From: JAAUUJ01 sp964392245
GTDB taxonomy: Bacteria; Cyanobacteriota; Cyanobacteriia; Thermostichales; Thermostichaceae
Length of the DNA: 14,053 nucleotides
Assembly (NCBI GenBank): GCA_964392245.1
Contig: CAYMOX010000083.1
Coordinates: forward strand, 1 to 14,053
Direction: 5' to 3'
Shown: piece by piece, positions 1 through 7,059 of the stretch
Position numbering within the stretch: position 1 is the first letter of the stretch
Layout of the letters: every line of letters starts with the position of its first letter
Position numbers and translations under genes: made by a program
Notes under the pieces: model-generated
Databases searched by the model: none
Told to the model about the DNA's origin: nothing
What the model saw: the letters and a program-made list of their open reading frames with translations, nothing else

Positions 1-134
<134 letters not shown>

Positions 135-161
135 TTTGCAGTAGCACTCTAGCCTTAACTG

Positions 162-187
162 AGCGCCTCCGTCGGGGGGCGCTTTTC
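162..187 (+). terminator. Rho-independent terminator of psbA
   Basis: A 9-bp GC-rich stem (162-170 with 175-183, one G-T wobble) closes a GTCG tetraloop and runs into TTTT. It lies 28 nt downstream of the psbA stop codon. A strong intrinsic terminator suits a very highly expressed photosystem gene. The reverse strand has no T-run after the stem, so it should not end the converging rimI transcript efficiently. Confidence 0.88.
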
Positions 188-226
188 CATGGTTAAAGAC
201 AAAGACGGGGTGAGTGCTAACCCTCA

Positions 227-682
227 TCAATCCCGAAAAAATGGTTTCCAATAGATCAGGGCATCTTCTCCCGTATCCGCGTAGTAATGGTGTCGGCGTC
301 CCAAGAGTTGAAACCCAAGGTTTTCGTAGAGTTGCTGTGCCGCACGATTGGACTCTTTCACCTCTAGGGTGACCCACTCGCATCCCTGTTGGATAGCAGC
401 CTCCAGTAAAGCCGTCAAAAGCATGGTCCCGATCCCACGGCGTCGGTATTCAGGATGCACCGCCAGTGAAATGATGTGGGCTTCCTCCATCACCCGCCAG
501 AGGATCCCAAACCCACACAGACGGGTTTTAACAAAGCATCCCAAGACGGTACTATTTGAGCGCTCAAGTTCTTCCTGATATCCTTGCAATCCCCAGAGGC
601 CCCTGTAGCAGATCTGATCCAACTCCACCAGGGCCTGTAGATGAGATCGATCCAACACCCGTAGCTGCAAGTCTTCAGCCAC
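227..682 (-). CDS. rimI: RimI-type GNAT N-acetyltransferase (ribosomal-protein-alanine acetyltransferase family)
   Basis: A 151-residue GNAT-fold protein. The family transfers an acetyl group from acetyl-CoA to a protein N-terminus; RimI acts on ribosomal protein S18 in E. coli. The acetyl-CoA site is clear: LAVHPEYRRRGIG at residues 73-85 has the R-x-x-G-x-G pyrophosphate loop. Motif B (LEVKESN to LYENLGF, 106-124) and the C-terminal aromatic stretch HHYY near 131-134 match RimI order and length (about 145-160 residues). The start is GTG at 682, with GAGAG about 7 nt upstream, inside the end of the preceding gene. Only 2 nt separate it from that gene's stop, so the two are probably co-transcribed and coupled. 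The family is secure; the exact substrate is inferred. Confidence 0.88.
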   Translation of the reverse strand: MAEDLQLRVLDRSHLQALVELDQICYRGLWGLQGYQEELERSNSTVLGCFVKTRLCGFGILWRVMEEAHIISLAVHPEYRRRGIGTMLLTALLEAAIQQGCEWVTLEVKESNRAAQQLYENLGFQLLGRRHHYYADTGEDALIYWKPFFRD

Positions 683-684
683 CT

Positions 685-1098
685 TTACTCTCGTAACTGA
701 CAGAATTCTGCCACCAGCAACTGACCAAACGGATCATCGTCAGGGGCAGAGTAGGGGAGAGCCGCTCGACTCAGCCACAACTCGGAGTCCTCAAAAGCGA
801 AATCCTGCCCTTCCACAAACCCACTGGCCTGCAGATATTCCACCGTGGCAGCGTGAATACCTTTCTTCAACTGTTGGCGGGCCTCCGGAGAGAGGATATG
901 ACGAATAAACCACTGGGCACTGACGGGATCAGCAACAGCCAGGTGACTGAGGGCAGGAGTGAGAAGCTGCGACCGTTGCTGTTCGGGGCAGGCATTGACC
1001 AACTGCCCAATGGTGGGGACCTGGCGGGAGAGGATTGCTTTCACCAGGGCATCGGTGCGTGGATCCAACGAAGATGAATCCGAAAAGGATGATGTCAT
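685..1098 (-). CDS. Conserved-looking hypothetical protein upstream of rimI
   Basis: A 137-residue soluble protein that I do not recognise. It has a Ser/Asp-rich N-terminus (residues 1-14), then a mostly helical-looking body with Ala, Leu and Gln in amphipathic spacing (about 15-95), and an acidic stretch FAFEDSE near 100-106. No signal peptide, membrane segment or cofactor motif is visible. The ATG at 1098 has no clear Shine-Dalgarno sequence, so a start slightly downstream is possible. It ends 2 nt before the rimI GTG on the same strand, so it is the first gene of a two-gene unit. Reality is supported by the intact ORF, tight coupling to rimI and lack of a better competing frame. The function is unknown; co-transcription alone does not link it to acetylation. 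Confidence 0.7.
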   Translation of the reverse strand: MTSSFSDSSSLDPRTDALVKAILSRQVPTIGQLVNACPEQQRSQLLTPALSHLAVADPVSAQWFIRHILSPEARQQLKKGIHAATVEYLQASGFVEGQDFAFEDSELWLSRAALPYSAPDDDPFGQLLVAEFCQLRE

Positions 1099-1130
1099 AA
1101 CCGGGGAGTAGCGAGTGGGGACGGCGGAGA

Positions 1131-1144
1131 GGAAAAATTTTTCC
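1131..1144. promoter_or_regulatory. 14-bp perfect palindrome between divergent genes (possible operator)
   Basis: GGAAAAATTTTTCC is a perfect inverted repeat lying 32 bp from the start of the minus-strand hypothetical gene and 200 bp before the plus-strand 541-residue gene. An AT-rich core with GG/CC ends in a GC-rich region, in a divergent promoter region, suits a dimeric regulator site or a bend. A symmetrical A/T run could also arise by chance. No regulator is identified. Confidence 0.35.
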
Positions 1145-1200
1145 CATCAAGACTATTCTCGCCGCTCTTGCCTGACAGGTCTCAGTCCTCAGAGGTATTA

Positions 1201-1209
1201 TGCTATTCT
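1201..1209 (+). promoter_or_regulatory. Candidate extended -10 element upstream of the 541-residue gene
   Basis: TGCTATTCT fits a TGn extension plus a TAnnnT -10 hexamer. No good -35 hexamer sits 17 bp upstream. Transcription from here would leave a leader of roughly 130 nt before the ATG at 1345. The leader contains two mutually exclusive short hairpins using AACTCC (1302-1315 or 1312-1328). Confidence 0.3.
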
Positions 1210-1344
1210 GCGAGAAACTGTTAATGATAGTAGTGTGTCTCTCGGAACCTCCCCATCAACCCTTCACTTAAGATTGTTTGAGCAGTTGGTTCGTGAGGGT
1301 AGAGTTTGTAAACTCCTTTTCGTGGAGTCATCCCCCAAGGCACT

Positions 1345-2970
1345 ATGACTGCTCTATCCCAGCTTCAAGATATTGCTCAGGCATTGATGCAAGATTCCAG
1401 TGCCGCCCGAATTAAGAAACTCACTTATTATGCCTGTCGCCGTGTTTGGGAAGGGGATCTGGAGCGGTTAGAACGGCTGGATATGAACTGGCTGCTGGAG
1501 GAGTTACTGCGCCAGAACCCAACGGTGGAACAGCTGATGGCCAATTTGACTGAGGTGATTCAGCACATTAATAAAAAGGCTGAGTATGCCCAGGTGGCAA
1601 AAATGGTCTTGAATGCGGTGATCCCGCTCTATCATCAACCCCAATCTGGGCCAAACCCTGAATCTGCCGATGGCACTCTTTTTGATGATGCCGCTTCACC
1701 CCAAGCCTGGGCCCACATTCAGAAAGCCGACTATAACCCCTATGATCTGCGGGCCGATCTGATGCGCCAGACCAATGGTCTGCGGGCCAAACTGGTGCTA
1801 TATACGGCTCTCTATCACCCTCTGGAACTGAATGAAAAAGGGCTTTCTGTCTTGAAACAGATGACCCTGGACAGCCTGGTGGCTCAACTGCTGGCAAGCT
1901 GTGATACCCCAGAGCAACTGGAGTCCAAACTCAGGGGCACCCTGAATGTCTTATCCGAACGGGATCACCATAGTCAAACGGTGGGAACCCTGTTGCAGTT
2001 GCTGAAACCGCTTTACGTCTATCTGGAACCAGAACGGCCTCAGGTGCCCGAATCAGTAGGGGGACTCTCTGCTGAAGCCGCTTTTGCTAGCGTGGTGGAG
2101 GATCTCTCCTGGTTGGATGGAGCGGCCTTTGGCGATGCTGAGCAGTACGATCGCATTACCCAGGGGGACAAGCTTCTGCCCGTAGAGTCCGAGGGTTACT
2201 ATGCCTCCGACCCGTATCAGCAGCTGGAGCCCGTTTACCATGAGGCTTATCCTCAACCCCAGCCCACCTCAACTCCGGTGGTGAGGGCCCATTCAACCCC
2301 TGCTCCTGCGGCAGCTCAATGGGATCGCACTGAAGAGATCTCGCGTAAAGCCTACAAGATGAAGTTGGGCAAGTGGCTGCAGCAACTGGTGGATAAAAAT
2401 GCCTCGACCTTAATGATCACATTGGAGAATACCCTGAACGAACTGGGTAACCAGCTGGATGAAAGCCTGCAGAATGAAGATCCGGAATCTTATTTGCACC
2501 TCAAACATCAGGTTTTGCGGGCCTTTCTTATGGATGTGGAGGGATCCTCCGCCACCTTTCTCCCCATTCTGCACAAGCTGGAGGAGTCAGAGCGGCGTCT
2601 TCTACATCCAGAACAGCAGATGCCTGGCTTCATTGAGGAAGCTCGCCAGGTGGATGATCCCTACTCCGCCCTGCGGCATATCCTGGGAAACAGTGGGCTG
2701 GTGCAGAGCAAACCCGCACTGGAGCAGGAGATCCTGCGGATGGTGAAGCGGAGTATGAGCGCCGTCAAAACGGGCATTGAAAATAAATTAAGCGAATTTG
2801 GCAATGAACTGGATGAAACGGTTTTGGATCTGAGCCTGGGGGATGGGCTGACCCTGAAATATCAAGCTTTGAGAGCCCTGATCGCTGAGGTTGAAGAAAT
2901 TTCCTCCAAGTTTGCCTCACTGCTGGCCAAGATGGAAGAGGCAGAACGGCGTTTGTTTGGTCTCGATTAA
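1345..2970 (+). CDS. Unknown 541-residue protein with two internally duplicated helical modules
   Basis: I do not recognise this family. The protein has two pairs of repeats. Module A at about 23-96 is repeated at 148-224; both copies are helical, with Leu-rich blocks, and end in a P-L-Y triplet (94-96 and 222-224). Module B at about 339-420 is repeated at 459-538; the copies share ENTLNELGNQLDE (361-373) with ENKLSEFGNELDE (479-491), then an LKHQVLRAF / LKYQALRAL helix and an EESERRLL / EEAERRLF ending. Between the pairs lies an acidic, Pro/Gln-rich linker (about 225-330). There is no signal peptide or membrane helix, so it is probably cytoplasmic. AAGG lies 4 nt before the ATG. A pentapeptide-repeat gene follows after 26 nt, probably in the same operon. 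The helical repeats suggest a scaffold or binding protein (inference). Confidence 0.85.
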   Translation: MTALSQLQDIAQALMQDSSAARIKKLTYYACRRVWEGDLERLERLDMNWLLEELLRQNPTVEQLMANLTEVIQHINKKAEYAQVAKMVLNAVIPLYHQPQSGPNPESADGTLFDDAASPQAWAHIQKADYNPYDLRADLMRQTNGLRAKLVLYTALYHPLELNEKGLSVLKQMTLDSLVAQLLASCDTPEQLESKLRGTLNVLSERDHHSQTVGTLLQLLKPLYVYLEPERPQVPESVGGLSAEAAFASVVEDLSWLDGAAFGDAEQYDRITQGDKLLPVESEGYYASDPYQQLEPVYHEAYPQPQPTSTPVVRAHSTPAPAAAQWDRTEEISRKAYKMKLGKWLQQLVDKNASTLMITLENTLNELGNQLDESLQNEDPESYLHLKHQVLRAFLMDVEGSSATFLPILHKLEESERRLLHPEQQMPGFIEEARQVDDPYSALRHILGNSGLVQSKPALEQEILRMVKRSMSAVKTGIENKLSEFGNELDETVLDLSLGDGLTLKYQALRALIAEVEEISSKFASLLAKMEEAERRLFGLD

Positions 2971-2996
2971 CGGCCCTTCACCTGTGAGTTAAACCC

Positions 2997-3986
2997 ATGA
3001 ATCTGGATCAACTGGTCAAGCTTTACGCGGAGGGCACCACCAATTTTAAAGGCGAACAGTTAGCGGCCCTCGATCTGTCGGGAATCGATCTCATCGGGGC
3101 TGATCTCTCCGAGGCGGATCTCCATGCTTCAACGCTCCTCCTGGCTTTCCTGGGCCGGGTCAAGATGAATGGGGCCAATCTAGCCGGAGCAAAGTTAAAT
3201 GGGGCCAACCTGAACCAGGCGGAGTTGCGCAACGCCGATCTCAGTGACGTCAGCCTGCACGGAGCCACACTGCAGGGAGCCGATATGCAGGGAGCGAATC
3301 TCACGCTAGCCAATCTGATGGATGCCAACCTGAGCGATGTCGATTTACGCAATGCCAACCTCACCAGTGCCAATCTCACCGGCGCTTGTTTGCGAGGGGC
3401 CAACCTGCGGAAAGAGAACCGTCGCAACTCAGTCCTGCGCGGCGCAACGTTACATCGCACCGATCTGAAGGGAGCCAATCTCCGGGGGGCGGATCTCTCC
3501 CGCGTAGATTTGAGTGAAGCCAACTTGATGGAGGCCACGTTGGTGGAGGTGAACTTGAATGGGGCCAATCTCCGGGGAGCCAATCTTTTTGGAGCCTTTA
3601 TCTCAGATTCGGATCTGACGGGGGTGGATCTGTCGGGTAGCTGTCTCATGAATGCTCGTCTGGATCGCTCTCAGCTTACCGATGCCAATCTGGCCAACTC
3701 CGATCTGACAGGGGTGATCCTGACAGAGGCCAAGCTGCAAAAAGCCAACCTGAGCCAGTGTTTGCTGATCGATGCCAAACTAACGCGAGCCGAACTCAGC
3801 CGTGCTGTTCTGAATGGGTCCGATCTGACCCGTGCCAACCTTACGGATGCCTATCTGGCCCGGACCAATCTGGAAAATGCCCGCCTGGTGGAAGCAGTGC
3901 TAGCCCGTGCCGATATCAGTACCGCTAACCTCCTGGGGGCGGATCTGTCGGGGGCCACCATGCCGGATGGTCGCGTCAACAACTGA
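2997..3986 (+). CDS. Pentapeptide-repeat protein, continuous right-handed beta-helix
   Basis: A 329-residue protein that is almost entirely pentapeptide repeats of the A(D/N)Lxx type. From residue 22 to 322 the central position of every fifth residue is Leu, Ile or Met without a phase break: 61 units, or about 15 coils of a four-sided beta-helix. The one exception is Arg142 in the unit E-N-R-R-N. Residues 1-20 are non-repeat and probably cap the helix; the tail GATMPDG ends it. No signal peptide is seen. The family is abundant in cyanobacteria, mostly with unknown function; some members mimic DNA and protect gyrase, but nothing here shows that role. It sits 26 nt behind the duplicated 541-residue gene, suggesting joint action. 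The stop is 3 nt from the converging hydrolase stop. Confidence 0.95.
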   Translation: MNLDQLVKLYAEGTTNFKGEQLAALDLSGIDLIGADLSEADLHASTLLLAFLGRVKMNGANLAGAKLNGANLNQAELRNADLSDVSLHGATLQGADMQGANLTLANLMDANLSDVDLRNANLTSANLTGACLRGANLRKENRRNSVLRGATLHRTDLKGANLRGADLSRVDLSEANLMEATLVEVNLNGANLRGANLFGAFISDSDLTGVDLSGSCLMNARLDRSQLTDANLANSDLTGVILTEAKLQKANLSQCLLIDAKLTRAELSRAVLNGSDLTRANLTDAYLARTNLENARLVEAVLARADISTANLLGADLSGATMPDGRVNN

Positions 3987-3989
3987 GCC

Positions 3990-5018
3990 TCACCCCTGGG
4001 CAGATTGCTGATCGATCCAGTCCAAAACGCGGTTCCAGGCCCACCAACGATCCCGGTCAATTCCCTGTTGTTGAGAGAGAGGGCGACTGAAGTAACCCGC
4101 ATGTCCCCCCTGAGGGGTGAGCAGTAAATCCAGGTTGGGGTTAGAGGCGGCACAAGCTTCCAGATCAGGAATCAGTTCAGGATCAAACATCGGATCATCA
4201 GCCGCATAAATCAAAAGCGTTGGTTTCTTAAGCCTATCGAGCCAGGGCAGAGGGCTGCTGGCTGCGTAGTATGCCTCCACGGTCGCAAAGCCCAGACGCG
4301 GAATCACCAGCTCCTGATCAAAGCCCCAGATGGAATTGGCTCGCTGAATCGCGGCTGGATCCAGAGCCCCAGGATGATAGGAGAGAATCTGCTGGGCCAG
4401 GCGCTTGAGATCGCGGGCTATGGCTTGCTCCAGAAAGCGCCCCAAGGGAGACCGCATCAGATAGGGCAACGAACGCCCCGCATCCAGATTGGGACAGATC
4501 ACCGCCCCCCCCCCGATCCGGGTCAGGGACTCACCCTTGAAGATCCCCCAGAGGGCCAGTTGTCCCCCCAGAGAATAGCCACTCAACCAGAAGGGAGGAG
4601 GGTAACCCAGAGCTTCCGCCTGCTCGGCAATGCAAAGGAAGTCATCCCCTTCGTACAGTCCATCAGAGGTCAGGGTGGGGGAGAGTCGAGCCGTTTCCCC
4701 ATGAGCCCGCCAGTCAAAGAGAATCACGGCATAGTTGCGGGCTGCTGCCTTCCGGGCCAGGATCTGGAGCTGCCATTGACTGTCCAGACTGCCCGTAATC
4801 CCATAGGTGGCGATCAGCGTCGCCCGGGGCTGGGGGGGCCGGTACATCCAGGCCAAGAGAGGAACCCCACCATATCCCTGAAAAACTTGGGTTTGATAGG
4901 CGATGGCCGGATCCCCGATCTGCGCTTGCCAGGTGCGCGGTACCCAGAGACCGGTGTAGAGGGTCATGGCCAGACCGGGGCGAAGGTACCAGGGGGGTGA
5001 AAAAGCAGGCACTTGCAT
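3990..5018 (-). CDS. Alpha/beta-fold hydrolase, YheT/EMB8-like
   Basis: A 342-residue hydrolase. The nucleophile elbow GYSLGG places Ser149; the acid is Asp274 or Asp275 in the AADDPMF segment; the catalytic His306 is in GGHAGYF. The TYGITGS segment (71-77) lies where the oxyanion-hole loop is expected. Order, length and the D-D-P and G-G-H-x-G-(Y/F) signatures resemble the YheT/EMB8 branch, whose members are esterases or lipases of mostly uncertain substrate. No signal peptide is obvious. The ATG at 5018 is preceded by GGGGA and lies 3 nt after the mgtE stop, so it is translated from the mgtE transcript. A run of ten C (4505-4514, coding Gly-Gly-Gly at 169-171) is a potential slippage site. 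The family is firm, the substrate unknown. Confidence 0.88.
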   Translation of the reverse strand: MQVPAFSPPWYLRPGLAMTLYTGLWVPRTWQAQIGDPAIAYQTQVFQGYGGVPLLAWMYRPPQPRATLIATYGITGSLDSQWQLQILARKAAARNYAVILFDWRAHGETARLSPTLTSDGLYEGDDFLCIAEQAEALGYPPPFWLSGYSLGGQLALWGIFKGESLTRIGGGAVICPNLDAGRSLPYLMRSPLGRFLEQAIARDLKRLAQQILSYHPGALDPAAIQRANSIWGFDQELVIPRLGFATVEAYYAASSPLPWLDRLKKPTLLIYAADDPMFDPELIPDLEACAASNPNLDLLLTPQGGHAGYFSRPLSQQQGIDRDRWWAWNRVLDWIDQQSAQG

Positions 5019-5021
5019 GAC

Positions 5022-6422
5022 TTAGATCCCCAACACCACTCGTGCTACCTGAAAATAGATCAGCACCCCCAAAATATCGACTGCCGTGGTGATAAAAGGT
5101 GCGGACATCAGTGCTGGATCCCACTTCAGTAGCCGGAAGAACAGGGGCAAGGCTGTGCCTGCCACAGAGGCCATGGTCGCGATCACAAGAAGACTGACCC
5201 CCACCACCAGTGCCAGGGGCAGGTTCCGCTTGAGCAGATAGGCCCAGATCGTGGCCAGAATACAGAGCATCAGTCCTAAGAGGATGCCAGCCACACTCTC
5301 CCGCAGGATCAGACGGGGCGCTTCCCCCAGACGAATTTCATTGCTGCTGAGACCGCGGATCACTACCGTGGAGGACTGGGCGCCCACATTGCCCCCAGTG
5401 CCAAAGAGCAACGGCATGAAGGCGGCCAGATCAATGGCGCCCCCCAACACCCCCTGCTGACTGGAAATAATTGCCGTTGTAAATGAATTAACCACCAGCA
5501 AGACCATCAACCAGACCACTCGGCGGCGGGCAATGCTAAGTAAACTGCTTTGGAAATAGTTATCCCCGCCCGACTCCACGGCAGCCAGGGCATAAATATC
5601 TTCGGTGGCTTCTTCCTGCAACACATCCAGCACATCATCCACCGTGATGATCCCCACCAGGCGATTTTCGGTATCCACCACCGGGACCGCCAAAAAGTCA
5701 TAGCGCTGAATGATGCGGGCCACTTCCTCCTGATCCAGATCTGTGGTGACGGCGACCACTTCGCGGGTCATGATCTCACCGATGCGCTGCTCCGGCTGGG
5801 CCACCACCAGATCCCGCAGGGAAAGGATCCCTGTCAGCTCCCGAAAGGCATCCGTGACATAGAGGTAGTAAACTGTTTCACTGCGCTGGGCCAGAGAACG
5901 GATCCGTTCCAGCGCCTGGGCCACCGTCCATCCTTCTTTGAGGGCAATATACTTGGGCGTCATGATCCGCCCCGCCGTGTTGGGTTTGTACCCCAGCAAC
6001 AGGGCGGTGGTCTGCCGTTCCTCAGGACTGAGCTGTTCTAGCAGGCGGTGGACAAAGATGGCAGGCAGTTCATCAAAGAGGCGAACACGATCGTCCGGAG
6101 ACATGCGATTAACCAGTTCCAGCACTTCCTGCTGTTTGAACTCCTCAATCAGGGCCTGTTGCACTGAAGAATCCAGATACTCATACACCTGGATCGCTTC
6201 ATCCTTAGACAGCAGACGAAAAGCAATCGCCTGCATGGTCTGGGGCAGATCGCCAATGGCTTCGGCAATATCGGGGGGCTGGACCGGCACCAGAAGCGCC
6301 TTTGCGCCCGGTAGATTGTTCTGCTCCAGCAGCATGGATAATTGGTTACGCACCAGCTGCCAGAGTTCCTGACGCGGGAACTCCTCTGATCGTGATGAGG
6401 CAGTGTTCAGATCTTGCGTCAC
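5022..6422 (-). CDS. mgtE: Magnesium transporter/channel MgtE
   Basis: A 466-residue MgtE homologue, the usual length. Domains in order: a helical N domain (about 35-145), a CBS pair (about 150-275) that senses cytosolic Mg2+, a connecting plug helix (about 275-298) and five membrane helices (about 301-321, 330-352, 375-396, 402-425, 444-464). The pore signature GTGGNVGAQS (341-350) is intact. Asp449 in TTAVDILG corresponds to the pore Mg2+-coordinating Asp432 of the Thermus thermophilus channel. It should form a dimer in the plasma membrane that closes when internal Mg2+ is high. The start is GTG at 6422, with a short GGGA just upstream. It is the first gene of a two-gene unit with the hydrolase. 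Mg2+ supply matters for chlorophyll, but that link is inference. Confidence 0.96.
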   Translation of the reverse strand: MTQDLNTASSRSEEFPRQELWQLVRNQLSMLLEQNNLPGAKALLVPVQPPDIAEAIGDLPQTMQAIAFRLLSKDEAIQVYEYLDSSVQQALIEEFKQQEVLELVNRMSPDDRVRLFDELPAIFVHRLLEQLSPEERQTTALLLGYKPNTAGRIMTPKYIALKEGWTVAQALERIRSLAQRSETVYYLYVTDAFRELTGILSLRDLVVAQPEQRIGEIMTREVVAVTTDLDQEEVARIIQRYDFLAVPVVDTENRLVGIITVDDVLDVLQEEATEDIYALAAVESGGDNYFQSSLLSIARRRVVWLMVLLVVNSFTTAIISSQQGVLGGAIDLAAFMPLLFGTGGNVGAQSSTVVIRGLSSNEIRLGEAPRLILRESVAGILLGLMLCILATIWAYLLKRNLPLALVVGVSLLVIATMASVAGTALPLFFRLLKWDPALMSAPFITTAVDILGVLIYFQVARVVLGI

Positions 6423-6529
6423 AATGTCCCACTGATAAGAAGAACAGGGATTGATCTCTATCCAGCACCCATGCCCTCAGTGTAAGCCGTTCCATCCCTC
6501 ACAGGTCACTCGGGTTCCTCAATCAAGAT

Positions 6530-6538
6530 TGCTACGCT
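6530..6538 (+). promoter_or_regulatory. Candidate extended -10 element upstream of the 167-residue gene
   Basis: TGCTACGCT fits TGn plus TAnnnT. The 11-bp string AAGATTGCTAC (6525-6535) that contains it recurs on the minus strand at 13588-13598, upstream of another unknown gene. No good -35 is seen. Its closeness to the ATG at 6552 would give a very short leader, and would favour the in-frame ATG at 6567 as the real start. Confidence 0.25.
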
Positions 6539-6551
6539 GGAAGCAGGTCTG

Positions 6552-7055
6552 ATGTCTCTGGATCTCATGTCTGTGACTCCTAGCCAGATTTTGCAACAGC
6601 ACCTGCGCCTGCAATTACAGCACAACAGCTGGCAACTGCCTGCCCTCCAGCGCTGGGAAAAGGGACTGCCTTTGTGGGGGGAAATCGTGTATCTTTCCCA
6701 ACCTGAAGCGGAACATTGGCAACGCCAGACCTCACGGCTAAGCCGTCTGCAGGGGAACTGGGTTCTGCAGGGAATTCAGCTGTGTGGGGATAGCCCGGAA
6801 CTGAGTCGCAGACTCGCCATTCAGATCAATGAAGCTGGATATGGCGGTCTGGTGCAGTTTGAGAACTTAGCGCAAGAAGACTGCTTCCTGCAGCTGGTGG
6901 TGGGAGCATCCACCTATCCCGTGATTGTGGCCCAGCCCCTGTTAAAAGACTTCTGGATGCAGCTAACTCTGCAGGCCTGTCGCCATTTCCTCACCGTGAT
7001 TGACGGGGGAACCTGTCTGGGCTTCTGGGAATCGGATCTGCTCCTCAGCCGCTGA
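6552..7055 (+). CDS. Hypothetical protein, 167 residues
   Basis: I do not recognise this protein. It is soluble, with no signal peptide, membrane helix or metal motif. A Gln/Leu-rich N-terminus (about 13-33) is followed by an alternating hydrophobic pattern typical of mixed alpha/beta folds, for example EIVYLSQ near 44-50 and FLQLVVGAS near 111-119, and six tryptophans spread along the chain. Two starts are possible: ATG 6552, with GGAAG 8 nt upstream, or ATG 6567 (MSVTPSQ), which fits a promoter-like TGCTACGCT at 6530-6538 better. It converges on glgC with only 4 nt between the stops. The intact ORF with even composition supports a real gene, but its function is unknown. Confidence 0.72.
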   Translation: MSLDLMSVTPSQILQQHLRLQLQHNSWQLPALQRWEKGLPLWGEIVYLSQPEAEHWQRQTSRLSRLQGNWVLQGIQLCGDSPELSRRLAIQINEAGYGGLVQFENLAQEDCFLQLVVGASTYPVIVAQPLLKDFWMQLTLQACRHFLTVIDGGTCLGFWESDLLLSR

Positions 7056-7059
7056 GGGA

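Noticed and set aside
3023..3649. Long minus-strand ORF of 208 codons opposite the pentapeptide gene
   Set aside because: It is a repetitive Arg/Ser/Leu/Ala-rich shadow created by the reverse complement of GCCAAYCTG-type repeats; the plus-strand frame is an obvious beta-helix protein.
4374..5000. Plus-strand ORF of 208 codons opposite the hydrolase
   Set aside because: Gly/Pro/Gln-rich shadow of a gene with a clear catalytic triad.
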